Source: Pedobacter zeaxanthinifaciens
GTDB taxonomy: Bacteria > Bacteroidota > Bacteroidia > Sphingobacteriales > Sphingobacteriaceae
Length of the DNA stretch: 64,000 nucleotides
Assembly (NCBI RefSeq): GCF_003313335.1
Contig: NZ_QMHP01000008.1
Span: forward strand, 137,653-201,652
Reading direction: 5' to 3'
Every line of letters begins with the position of its first letter. Position 1 is the stretch's first letter. This document shows, piece by piece, positions 12,478-20,316 of this stretch. The notes beneath the pieces were generated by a model. The model ran no database searches. It saw only the letters and a program-made list of their open reading frames with translations, and was not told the origin of the DNA. A program made the translations under genes and the position numbers.

Positions 12478-13307
12478 CGTTTTACCTCCTGTTGCAAAGC
12501 CTTAATTTCATTAGCCAACTTGTCTTTCACCACGTAAACATATTGTAACGTGCTAAAATTGTTAAATAACGAAATTTCTAAGGTCATAAAGTTATCACCT
12601 GTACTAACTCCTGTTTTAGTTACTTTACCAACTTCAATTCCTCTAGGAAAACCACTTGATCCTGAGGTAACGATGGTATCTCCAACGTTAACTTTATAAT
12701 GATTTGGTATTTCTTTTACAAGTGCTTTACGGTAGTCAAAATTATTATCGCCCCAAACTAAGCTTCCAAATGCGTTATCTTTTTTAAGCACTACGCTAAT
12801 AAAGGTTTCTTGGTTTAATAAAGGTCTAATGGTTGCAAAATTTTCCGACACGTTTTGTACGAAACCAACTACACCTTTTCCTGGAGATATCACCGCCATT
12901 TCTTTTTCAATACCATCTTTTAAACCTTTATTGATTGTAATGATATTGTTGGTGAGTGTTACCGAATTTTTAATCACTTTGGCAGCTATTAACGTGTATT
13001 GCACTTGGTTAATGCTGTCTTTAACCTTGATGAGTTTCGTACTGTCGACATTTAAAACGGCCATTAATTGCGTTTTTAATAGCGCATTTTCAGTAGCTAG
13101 GCTATCGTTTACTTGGCCCAAATTAAGGTAACGTTTAATAACGTTCAGTCGTTTATAGGCAGTGCCCACAACTTCGTTGGTAGAATTGAATACCGTGCTG
13201 CGTTGATAGGCGTTATTTCGTATGGCTAAAATAATACCTACAGTAAAAAATATAATGAAAAAGAAAAATGCGTTGTATCTGCTAAGAAAAATCCAAAGGT
13301 TACGCAT
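12474..13307 (-). CDS. mreC: Rod shape-determining protein MreC
   Basis: The 277-residue periplasmic scaffold of the elongasome links MreB/MreD to PBP2. It has one N-terminal transmembrane helix (about 10-28), a coiled coil (about 60-90) and a beta-barrel core with the MreC signatures INKGLKDGIEKEMAVISPGKGVVG and VGDTIVTSGSSGFPRGIEVG. Length is normal for Bacteroidota. It overlaps mreD by 4 bp; upstream, the expected direct junction with mreB is interrupted by a four-helix-bundle gene. Confidence 0.95.
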   Translation of the reverse strand: MRNLWIFLSRYNAFFFFIIFFTVGIILAIRNNAYQRSTVFNSTNEVVGTAYKRLNVIKRYLNLGQVNDSLATENALLKTQLMAVLNVDSTKLIKVKDSINQVQYTLIAAKVIKNSVTLTNNIITINKGLKDGIEKEMAVISPGKGVVGFVQNVSENFATIRPLLNQETFISVVLKKDNAFGSLVWGDNNFDYRKALVKEIPNHYKVNVGDTIVTSGSSGFPRGIEVGKVTKTGVSTGDNFMTLEISLFNNFSTLQYVYVVKDKLANEIKALQQEVKR

Positions 13308-13310
13308 TCT

Positions 13311-13342
13311 GATTTACGATTTTAGAGTTACGATTTACGATT
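13311..13342. repeat. Flanking repeat, left (GATTTACGATT x2)
   Basis: Two copies of GATTTACGATT (13311-13321 and 13332-13342) lie between mreC and the four-helix-bundle gene. Their exact reverse complement occurs on the other side of that gene (13710-13720), so the gene sits between inverted repeats. Confidence 0.8.
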
Positions 13343-13345
13343 AAT

Positions 13346-13708
13346 TTACAACTTTTGATCTTTTTTGCGAATGGTAACTATCGAAGATACCATAATGGAC
13401 AGTAATTCGTTTGCTTCTCGCCAATTTTCTTGGATAACTTGCTTTCTATCCGTGTTAAACTCTGCTAATAATTCGAGAAAGAACATCGTCTCATCTAGTT
13501 CTTCTTCAACAATTTTAAGTTTATTCAAAAAATCAGCTGTAGATTTAGCTCGGCAGGCGGCTCTATAGTTTGCACCAACAGAGCTCGAGCATCTTATCAA
13601 CTGATTTGAATAATTCTTATTTATTACATTATGGGGAAGTTCGATTATTAATTTTGCAATTGATATCGAATATGCTTTAGTTCTTGCTTTTAAGGTTTCG
13701 CTATTCAT
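13346..13708 (-). CDS. Four-helix-bundle protein (23S rRNA intervening-sequence type)
   Basis: The 120-residue protein matches the family first seen encoded in 23S rRNA intervening sequences (S23/four-helix bundle). Marks are the helical LPHNVINKNYSNQLIRC segment, the invariant-looking SSSVGANYRAACRAKS around residues 43-58, the DFLNKLKIVEEELDET helix and a final helix. The biochemical role of the family is unknown; members form small pentamers and are scattered as single-gene inserts in many bacteria. It lies inside the mre operon on the same strand but is unrelated to cell shape, and it is flanked by inverted 11-bp repeats. The ATG at 13708 is used; a TTG one codon upstream is less likely. 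Confidence 0.85.
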   Translation of the reverse strand: MNSETLKARTKAYSISIAKLIIELPHNVINKNYSNQLIRCSSSVGANYRAACRAKSTADFLNKLKIVEEELDETMFFLELLAEFNTDRKQVIQENWREANELLSIMVSSIVTIRKKDQKL

Positions 13709-13709
13709 C

Positions 13710-13741
13710 AATCGTAAATCTAATATCTACATTCGTAAATC
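13710..13741. repeat. Flanking repeat, right (AATCGTAAATC and a near copy)
   Basis: AATCGTAAATC (13710-13720) and a diverged copy ending CGTAAATC (13732-13741) are the reverse complement of the repeats at 13311-13342. Together they bracket the four-helix-bundle gene. The same word family occurs again at about 44285-44322, between two tRNA genes. Confidence 0.75.
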
Positions 13742-13744
13742 CCC

Positions 13745-14767
13745 TTATTGCATTAAAAATTTAAAGTTGCCGATGTTTTTTAGCGCAATGCCAGTGCCGC
13801 GTACTACAGCACGTAAAGGATCTTCAGCAACGTGAACAGGCAATTTAGTTTTAGCTGCCACACGTTTATCTAATCCTCTTAATAAGGCACCGCCACCGGT
13901 TAAATAAATACCAGTTTGGTAAATATCTGCCGAAAGTTCAGGCGGTGTAATCTCTAAAGCTTTTAAAATAGCTTCTTCAATTTTTGAGATTGATTTATCC
14001 AAGCAATGTGCAATTTCAGTATATGAAACCGTAATTTGTTTAGGTACACCAGTCATCAAATCCCTTCCTTGTACCGCAAAATCAGCAGGTGGATCGCTTA
14101 ATTCAGGCAACGCAGCACCAACTTCAATCTTAATCTTCTCTGCAGTACGGTCACCAATCATAATATTGTGCTGTCTGCGGATGTAGTTTACAATATCCGA
14201 GTCAAAGTTATCACCCGCTACACGAATAGATTGATCGCAAACAATACCCGAAAGTGCAATAACGGCAATCTCGGTAGTACCACCGCCAATATCAATAATC
14301 ATGTTCCCCATAGGTTCTTCCACATCAATACCAATACCTACTGCAGCAGCCATTGGCTCATGGATCAAATAAACTTCTTTGGCTCCGGCAATTTCAGCGC
14401 TATCACGTACGGCACGTTTTTCAACTTCAGTAATACCTGATGGAATGCAAATTACCATTCTCAACGAAGGGAACATCCAGCCTTTGCCACCGTTCAGCAT
14501 TCTAATCATGCCTTTAATCATGGCTTCAGCAGCGTTAAAATCTGCAATTACACCGTCTTTCAAAGGTCTAACAGTTCTAATGTTATCGTGGGTTTTACCT
14601 TCCATTTGCATGGCTTGGCGCCCTATGGCAATAATTTTATTCGTTTGTCTGTCGAAAGCAACAATTGAAGGCTCATCAACAACAACTTTATCGTTATGTA
14701 TAATTAGGGTATTCGCAGTGCCAAGATCAATGGCAACTTCTTGCGTAAACCAGTTAAATAATCCCAT
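13745..14767 (-). CDS. mreB: Rod shape-determining protein MreB
   Basis: This bacterial actin (340 aa) forms membrane-bound filaments that direct elongasome movement. The nucleotide-binding motifs are intact: DLGTANT (phosphate 1), DIGGGTTEIAVI (phosphate 2) and the adenosine motif LTGGGALLRGL. The start MGLFNWFTQEVAIDLGT is typical of the phylum, with the amphipathic membrane-binding N-terminus. It is the first gene of the minus-strand mre/mrd operon; the upstream DNA is repeat-rich, and the promoter probably lies within 14780-14860, but I see only an imperfect -7 box. Confidence 0.97.
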   Translation of the reverse strand: MGLFNWFTQEVAIDLGTANTLIIHNDKVVVDEPSIVAFDRQTNKIIAIGRQAMQMEGKTHDNIRTVRPLKDGVIADFNAAEAMIKGMIRMLNGGKGWMFPSLRMVICIPSGITEVEKRAVRDSAEIAGAKEVYLIHEPMAAAVGIGIDVEEPMGNMIIDIGGGTTEIAVIALSGIVCDQSIRVAGDNFDSDIVNYIRRQHNIMIGDRTAEKIKIEVGAALPELSDPPADFAVQGRDLMTGVPKQITVSYTEIAHCLDKSISKIEEAILKALEITPPELSADIYQTGIYLTGGGALLRGLDKRVAAKTKLPVHVAEDPLRAVVRGTGIALKNIGNFKFLMQ

Positions 14768-14924
14768 GTAAAAGGTATGTTATCGTTTGTATTAACAAAT
14801 ATGTCTAATATCCTAAATGTAAAATTAGGTAAATTATTATATTAAGTGTGTTTTTTCTCCTTGAAAATCACAACCTGTAGGTTTTTTTAAAGTTAGTCCC
14901 GCTTTCCGCTGCAATCTTTTTGCT

Positions 14925-15030
14925 GGCTTCCTGCTGTCATTCCGAGTTCCGAGGAATCTATTTTTGGCATTGCTTGTCGATAGATCCTTCTCCCGAAACT
15001 TCGGGATCCGGATGACAGGTAAGCAAAAAG
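14925..15030. repeat. Imperfect palindromic intergenic repeat
   Basis: Left arm CTTTTTGCT...CTGTCATTCC and right arm GGATGACAGGTAAGCAAAAAG are complementary with a few gaps. Inside, TCCCGAAACTTCGGGA forms a perfect 7-bp hairpin. This looks like a REP/MITE-type non-coding element common in Bacteroidota intergenic DNA. Together with the tandem repeat that follows, it fills the 673-bp gap between mreB and purH. Confidence 0.7.
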
Positions 15031-15072
15031 TATTTCCGCTTCAATCGGGTTTAATTAACTTAGGTCTTTGCT

Positions 15073-15426
15073 AAAAACTCACCACTTAACAATCGCTTTA
15101 AGATTGCCTCGTCGTTCCTTCTCGCAATGACGAGACGTTTAAGCCCTCTCTGCCTGTCGGCATCTCTCCCCGAGGGAGAGAAAAGCTTTTGGGTAAGGTT
15201 GTGCGCTTTAACTGACCCCTGATGCCTGACCCCTGATACCTAATCTCTTAAAAACTCACCACTTAACAATCGCTTTAAGATTGCTTCGTCGTTCCTCCTC
15301 GCAATGACGAGAGGTTTAAGCCCTCTCTGCCTGTCGGCATCTCTCCCTCGGGAGAGAAAAGCTTTTGGGTAAGGTTGTGCGCTTTAACCGACCCCTGACT
15401 CCTGATCCCTAATCCCTAACTCCTAA
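15073..15426. repeat. Tandem duplication, unit 177 bp
   Basis: Copy 1 (15073-15249) and copy 2 (from 15250) differ at only about six of the first 150 positions. Each unit contains an AATCGCTTTAAGATTGC stretch, a CGTCGTTCC...GCAATGACGAG block related to the repeat at 30335-30413, a palindromic CTCTCCC...GGGAGAG hairpin, and an array of CTGACCCCTGAT/CCCTAATC words. No coding potential is seen. Confidence 0.9.
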
Positions 15427-15440
15427 TCCCTAACCCCTAG

Positions 15441-16967
15441 CTAGTGCTTAAAATGTCTTACACCTGTAGTTACCATTGCAATGCCTTTTTCGTTAGCCTT
15501 CGCTACAGAGTCAGCATCTTTAATAGAACCACCTGGCTGCAGTACCGAAGTGATGCCAGCATCAGCGGCAATTTCCACACAGTCAGGGAACGGGAAGAAA
15601 GCATCAGAAGCCATAGCAGCGCCTTTTACGCTGAAACCAAATGATGCCGCTTTTTCAATGGCCTGTCTCAAGGCATCTACCCTTGAAGTTTGACCAACGC
15701 CACTTGCAATTAAAACATCATCCTTAACCAAAACAATGGTGTTAGATTTAGTGTGTTTCACAATTTTATTAGCGAAGTGTAGGTCTTTTAATTCTTGTGC
15801 AGTTGGCGCTTTTTCAGTTACCGTGGTCATTTGTTCAGGACCTTCAATAATTAAATCTTTGTCCTGCTCAATTACACCATTTAATAAAGTTTTGAATTGC
15901 TTTTTGTTCAATTCAACGTAGTTACGTTTTAAAATAACTCTGTTTTTCTTTGTTTTAAATAGCTCAACAGCAGCTTCCTCATAGCTTGGGGCAATTAATA
16001 CCTCAAAAAACAAGTTGTTTATTTCTTGTGCTGTAGCCAAATCAATTTCCCTGTTCGCAATCAATACACCACCAAATGCCGAAACCGGATCGCAAGCCAA
16101 AGCATCAATCCAAGCTTGCTTAATGCTGCTTCTAGAAGCCACGCCGCAAGCATTGGTGTGTTTTAAAATAGCAAATGTTGGTTCCTCAAACTCATCGATT
16201 AAACTTACTGCAGCATCTACGTCAACCAAGTTGTTGTAGCTTAGTTCTTTTCCGTTTAGTTTGGTGAACATTTCGTCTAAGTTGCCGTAAAATGTTCCTT
16301 TTTGATGAGGGTTTTCGCCGTAACGTAAAGTTTGTGCCGACGCAATACTCTCTTTAAATACGTTTAAAGGTTCTTCGTTATTGAAGTAGTTAAAAATGGC
16401 GGTGTCGTAATGTGACGAAGTATGGAATGCTTTTTTAGCGTAAGCCTTACGTTGTGCTAGCGTAGTTGCACCATCTTGTGCTTGCAATTGTTCTAACAAA
16501 GTAGAATAATCGTCTTTAGAAGCGATGATTACAACATCATTAAAGTTTTTTGCTGCAGCTCTAATTAAAGAAATACCACCGATATCAATTTTTTCAATGA
16601 TTTCTTCATCGGTGCCACCATTTTTTACTGTTTCCTCAAACGGATATAAATCAACAATTACCAAATCAATTTCTGGGATTTCGTATTGCGCAATCTGCTC
16701 TTGATCACCCGCCAAGTTTCTGCGGTTTAAAATGCCTCCAAAAACTTTTGGGTGCAACGTTTTTACACGTCCGCCTAAAATAGATGGGTAGCTAGTTAAG
16801 TCTTCCACAGCGGTAACTGGAACGTTCAAGTCTTTAATAAACTGTTCGGTTCCGCCGGTGCTAAATAAGGTTACACCTTGTTGGCCTAAATACTCAACCA
16901 ATGGCGCTAAACCATCTTTATAATAAACTGAAATTAAGGCATTTTTGATCTTTACTGATTGGCTCAT
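15441..16967 (-). CDS. purH: Bifunctional AICAR transformylase / IMP cyclohydrolase
   Basis: It catalyses the last two steps of de novo purine synthesis: formylation of AICAR with 10-formyl-THF, then cyclisation to IMP. The 508-residue length is standard. The N-terminal MGS-like IMP cyclohydrolase domain (about 1-195) includes LFSTGGTEQFI and SYPSILGGRVKTLHPK; the transformylase domain (about 200-508) has LRYGENPHQKG, the catalytic KHTNACGVA and the C-terminal PFPDCVEIAADAGI and QPGGSIKD motifs. A minus-strand TACCTTTG -7 box at 16991-16998 lies just upstream. purN, another formyl-THF enzyme of the pathway, is 2 kb upstream on the same strand. Confidence 0.97.
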   Translation of the reverse strand: MSQSVKIKNALISVYYKDGLAPLVEYLGQQGVTLFSTGGTEQFIKDLNVPVTAVEDLTSYPSILGGRVKTLHPKVFGGILNRRNLAGDQEQIAQYEIPEIDLVIVDLYPFEETVKNGGTDEEIIEKIDIGGISLIRAAAKNFNDVVIIASKDDYSTLLEQLQAQDGATTLAQRKAYAKKAFHTSSHYDTAIFNYFNNEEPLNVFKESIASAQTLRYGENPHQKGTFYGNLDEMFTKLNGKELSYNNLVDVDAAVSLIDEFEEPTFAILKHTNACGVASRSSIKQAWIDALACDPVSAFGGVLIANREIDLATAQEINNLFFEVLIAPSYEEAAVELFKTKKNRVILKRNYVELNKKQFKTLLNGVIEQDKDLIIEGPEQMTTVTEKAPTAQELKDLHFANKIVKHTKSNTIVLVKDDVLIASGVGQTSRVDALRQAIEKAASFGFSVKGAAMASDAFFPFPDCVEIAADAGITSVLQPGGSIKDADSVAKANEKGIAMVTTGVRHFKH

Positions 16968-17105
16968 TTTGAGGGTATTGTTTTGAGCCGCAAAGGTATG
17001 AAAAAATAGAGGCTTTGTAAAAGCTTGTTTCGATTTTTTGGTTTAAAATTTAAAGGTTTAAACCAATGCAGGCAAATAGCCGCTTAAAGATAGATAAAAA
17101 GAATA

Positions 17106-17135
17106 AAGGGCGCTGTAAATTAGTACAGCGCCCTT
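17106..17135 (-). terminator. Terminator of the DUF4394 lipoprotein gene
   Basis: A perfect 12-bp stem (17106-17117 with 17124-17135, arm AAGGGCGCTGTA) has a 6-nt loop. On the minus strand it is followed by a T-rich run (TTATTCTTTTT). It begins 7 bp after the stop codon at 17142. Confidence 0.85.
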
Positions 17136-17141
17136 GTAGTT

Positions 17142-18656
17142 TTAAAAGCCTAATCCAACTGTAAAAGCTCTTACAGGAGTGGCTATAATGCCCAATTGAC
17201 TTGCTGCGCCGGTAGTTAAGTTTACCGTGTAAATGCGTTGGGTAGTTCCTACGGTAAATACGCCATAAGCTATGCCCGTAGCACCTCCAATATCAAAACC
17301 ATTGCTGCTTTCTACGTCAATTCCCAGCGGACCAACATCAACCAAAGTCCCATTGTTAGGTGGGTCTTGTTTGTACAATCGGTTGGCGGTAGCGTCAATA
17401 TCAAACAGAACAGTTGTTGTGGCACCAGCAAAATTATTGGTGTAAGCTGCGCCAGTTACTGCTGTATTGGCCAAAGTAATTGCGCCATCTACGGTTAAGG
17501 TAGCATCCATAGGGTTCACTCTTAGGTTTTGGCCCAAATTGCTAACAATCCTAATTCTGTCTACAGTTGGGTTAAAATCGAAACCAAAATGCGTTCCTGA
17601 TAACAAAGTGCTTAACGGATTAGCGCTTATAGCCGTAGCTGCACCAGATGATGCATTAATAGTGTAAATCCTGCTAGTGCTACCCAATGCGTACAGTTGT
17701 CCGTTCAGTGGGCGCATGTCTAAGCCAACAATACTTTCGCCGGTTTGTATGCCGGTAATGGTTTTAACTACAATGCTAGGATTTGCACTGGTATGGTTGA
17801 AAATCAAAAGCTCATTATTGTTCGATACCGCATATGCTACCGGAGCTGTTGGAATGGCAAGTCCTATTACTTGTTGGCCAAAATCACCAATTTTACCTGC
17901 TTTGCCAGTGGTTACATCAATAGTATATAAACCATATTTGCCATTGTTTACTAAAGCGGCAAGTGCAACACCTTCTGAGCTAATGTCAAAACCTCCAGCT
18001 TCATCAATGTCGTAGCCTAAATCACCAACTTCAACTAATTTTCCGTCGTTTGGCGGATCTTGTTTGTACAGTTTGTTGGTAGTAGCATCAATATCAAAAA
18101 GTACAGTGGTAGCTGCACCAGCTTTGTTTTCTGTATAGGCTACGCTACCAATTTTTACGTTGCTTATGCCGTTAATGTTCATGTCGGTAGCGGCTACCGT
18201 TCCTGTTTCTGGATTCAAACGTAAGTTTTGGCCGTTAGCGCTTACCAACCTAATTCTATCTACCGTCGGGTTGAAATCAAAACCGAAAGCAGTGCCAGTT
18301 ATAGCAGGACTAAAAGGTGTGCTGTTAATTGCTCTCGCTGTACCAGTTTTTGGGTCAATTACATAAACCCTACTGCTATTGCCTAGTCCGTAAAGTTGTC
18401 CGGTAGCGGGTCTGAAATCAATGCCAACAATTTGCTCACTCGCTTGTAGGCCGGTGATGCTCACTTGGGCATTAACAATTTGCGGGTTTTGGGCGTTAAC
18501 CATCAATAATTTGTTATCATTAGTTAATAGGTAAACATTAACGTTTGGTCCCATTACCAAACTTTCGCCAGATTTGTCTTTTTTGCAGGAGGTTAGGGCG
18601 AATAAAATAGAAAGTAGCAGTGTCGCAATAAGCGAAACTTTTTTGTCGTTCATCAT
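17142..18656 (-). CDS. Lipoprotein with two tandem DUF4394 domains
   Basis: The 504-residue protein starts with a lipoprotein signal (hydrophobic stretch then LTSCKKDKSGE, lipidated Cys near residue 24). It contains two copies of the DUF4394 beta-propeller-like domain (about 40-265 and 270-504). The copies share almost identical signatures: FGFDFNPTVDRIR, GQNLR(L/V)NP, FDIDAT-N-LYKQDPPN(D/N)G and the VGIDFRP/VGLDMRP...GQLYALG strand. The function of DUF4394 is unknown; members are secreted or surface proteins. The Asp/Lys-rich position after Cys may favour surface export, which is inference. An alternative ATG one codon downstream (18653) cannot be excluded. A hypothetical exported protein precedes it. 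Confidence 0.88.
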   Translation of the reverse strand: MMNDKKVSLIATLLLSILFALTSCKKDKSGESLVMGPNVNVYLLTNDNKLLMVNAQNPQIVNAQVSITGLQASEQIVGIDFRPATGQLYGLGNSSRVYVIDPKTGTARAINSTPFSPAITGTAFGFDFNPTVDRIRLVSANGQNLRLNPETGTVAATDMNINGISNVKIGSVAYTENKAGAATTVLFDIDATTNKLYKQDPPNDGKLVEVGDLGYDIDEAGGFDISSEGVALAALVNNGKYGLYTIDVTTGKAGKIGDFGQQVIGLAIPTAPVAYAVSNNNELLIFNHTSANPSIVVKTITGIQTGESIVGLDMRPLNGQLYALGSTSRIYTINASSGAATAISANPLSTLLSGTHFGFDFNPTVDRIRIVSNLGQNLRVNPMDATLTVDGAITLANTAVTGAAYTNNFAGATTTVLFDIDATANRLYKQDPPNNGTLVDVGPLGIDVESSNGFDIGGATGIAYGVFTVGTTQRIYTVNLTTGAASQLGIIATPVRAFTVGLGF

Positions 18657-18714
18657 GATTTTAAGAGTTAAGATTAATTAAACTGGTGAGTGTTTTCCGG
18701 GCGATGTTTTGGCC

Positions 18715-19029
18715 CTATACAAGCGGTGGCCGTTGGGGAATTTCTAAGAAAGTATCGCAAAGCGAAGGCGTTACCGATCTAAAAACGTGTGCTAGCATTG
18801 TTTTAAAGAAAAGTACGCTGGTGGAGGCTACCATCAAATCCTCGCTCTTGCCAAGCTTAATAGAAGTATAAATTTCGTCGATGTCGCAAGCGTCAATGCT
18901 CATGGCGTATGCTGAGCTGATACTAGCTGCGGGCAGTCGCTTGCTTTGTGGTGTTGCGCTTTCTTGCGTGTAACGTGCAAAACCCAATAGCAAAAAGAAA
19001 AATACGAAATAGGTAATGGTTCTTCCCAT
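18715..19029 (-). CDS. Small exported hypothetical protein
   Basis: A 104-residue open frame begins with a convincing signal peptide (MGRTITYFVFFFLLLGFARY). It continues with a Ser/Ala-rich segment holding a CDIDEIYTSIKLGKSEDLM stretch. I recognise no family. It is on the same strand as, and 58 bp upstream of, the DUF4394 lipoprotein gene, so the pair may be co-transcribed. The opposite-strand frame in the same place is shorter and lacks such features. Coding status is moderately supported only. Confidence 0.5.
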   Translation of the reverse strand: MGRTITYFVFFFLLLGFARYTQESATPQSKRLPAASISSAYAMSIDACDIDEIYTSIKLGKSEDLMVASTSVLFFKTMLAHVFRSVTPSLCDTFLEIPQRPPLV

Positions 19030-19178
19030 AAGCTTGAGCCTCTGTTCGTTTTTATTGAACTAAGCTCATTTACGAGGCAGTGGGAAATTTGGTTTTATCT
19101 TTTTTTAATTTTTTTGTGGAACGGTTTATTCTTCCGCCAAAATCATTGAAAAGCTAAATAGTTAGATGGTACAAATAC

Positions 19179-19757
19179 TTATTTTTTAATTTTTCTAATT
19201 AACATTTCTACCACTCGGGGGTAATGTAAATGCTCCAATTGCTGGCCTTTAAACTTGATCATCTCTAAGTTGTCGTCTTTTTCTATACGGTATTTGGCCT
19301 GATAAATGAACTCACCTTCGTCGTAATGTTCGTTAACATAATGTATAGTAATTCCGCCTTCCGTTTCGCCTGCCGCAATAACCGCTTTATGTACATTATC
19401 GCCATACATGCCCTTTCCGCCAAATTTAGGCAGCAAAGCTGGATGGATGTTGATGATTCTCCCAGGATATTCCTTTAACAAATTTTGTGGGATAAGCCAT
19501 AAAAACCCCGCTAGTACAATTAAATCAATATCCAAATTTTTAAGCAGGTCTAATACTTCATCAGTTTGGTAAAACTCTTGCCTGTCAAAAATATGAGATG
19601 GAATTTCAAAGCTGTCGGCCCTCTGTAGCACATAAGATTCGGGATTATTAGTAAGCACTAGTGCAACTTCGGCTTCGGTACTACGTTTGAAATGCTCCAT
19701 TATCTTTTGGGCGTTTGAGCCTGAACCTGAAGCAAAAATGGCGATACGTTTCTTCAC
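19179..19757 (-). CDS. purN: Phosphoribosylglycinamide formyltransferase
   Basis: It transfers a formyl group from 10-formyl-THF to GAR in purine synthesis. The 192-residue enzyme starts MKKRIAIFASGSGSNAQKI (phosphate-binding loop), has the LAGFLWLIP helix, and the catalytic block with Asn and His in INIHPALLPKFGGKGMYG, followed by GGITIHYVNEHYDEG carrying the catalytic Asp region. All residues expected for PurN are present. It is monocistronic and divergent from rpsT, 232 bp apart. Confidence 0.96.
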   Translation of the reverse strand: MKKRIAIFASGSGSNAQKIMEHFKRSTEAEVALVLTNNPESYVLQRADSFEIPSHIFDRQEFYQTDEVLDLLKNLDIDLIVLAGFLWLIPQNLLKEYPGRIINIHPALLPKFGGKGMYGDNVHKAVIAAGETEGGITIHYVNEHYDEGEFIYQAKYRIEKDDNLEMIKFKGQQLEHLHYPRVVEMLIRKIKK

Positions 19758-19916
19758 AAATTTTATGTTTTTTTCAAAAATAACATTTTAGCTGTTTTTG
19801 CACTAATTTCGAGCCAAAAAACCTAAATTTGCACCGCTGGAATTACACAGTATAAATAATTAGTGTTCAAAACCTTCGGGCTTAAACCGTTGCGAGAAAA
19901 TTTTTTTAAAAAGCAT

Positions 19917-19947
19917 TTTGCAATTAAAAATATTACCTCTATATTTG
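19917..19947 (+). promoter_or_regulatory. rpsT promoter, Bacteroidota consensus
   Basis: TTTG at 19917-19920, a 19-nt spacer and TATATTTG at 19940-19947 match the Bacteroidota -33/-7 consensus exactly. Transcription should start near 19953, giving a 37-nt A-rich leader before rpsT. Confidence 0.85.
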
Positions 19948-19989
19948 CAGTCCGAAAATAAAAACAGAGAAGAAATAAAAGGCTAAACA

Positions 19990-20244
19990 ATGGCAAATCA
20001 TAAATCAGCATTAAAAAGAATTAGAGCAAACGCTGCAAAACGTTTACGTAACAGATATCAAGCTAAAACTACACGTACTTTTATTAAAAGATTGCGTGCT
20101 GCTGAAGATAAAAAAACAGGATTAGAATTGCTTCCGAAAGTAATTTCTATGTTAGATCGTTTAGCTAAGAAAAACGTAATCCACAAAAACAAAGCTTCTA
20201 ACAATAAAGCTAAGTTGACGAAATTCGTTAACAACTTGAAATAG
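19990..20244 (+). CDS. rpsT: 30S ribosomal protein bS20
   Basis: This 84-residue basic protein binds 16S rRNA early in 30S assembly. It has the typical start MANHKSALKRIRANAAKRLRN and a helical Lys/Arg-rich body; length is normal. It is monocistronic between its own consensus promoter and a terminator 24 bp after the stop. No Shine-Dalgarno is present; an A-rich AAGGCTAAACA leader precedes the ATG. Confidence 0.97.
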   Translation: MANHKSALKRIRANAAKRLRNRYQAKTTRTFIKRLRAAEDKKTGLELLPKVISMLDRLAKKNVIHKNKASNNKAKLTKFVNNLK

Positions 20245-20267
20245 TCGCTTTTTTTAACGATATTAGG

Positions 20268-20300
20268 AACGGTGTCATCGAAAGATGATGCCGTTTTTTT
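20268..20300 (+). terminator. Rho-independent terminator of rpsT
   Basis: AACGGTGTCATC (20268-20279), loop GAAA, and GATGATGCCGTT (20284-20295) form a 12-bp stem with two G-U pairs, followed by T7. It ends 16 bp before the next gene. Confidence 0.88.
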
Positions 20301-20316
20301 GTTCTAAAAAAATGCG

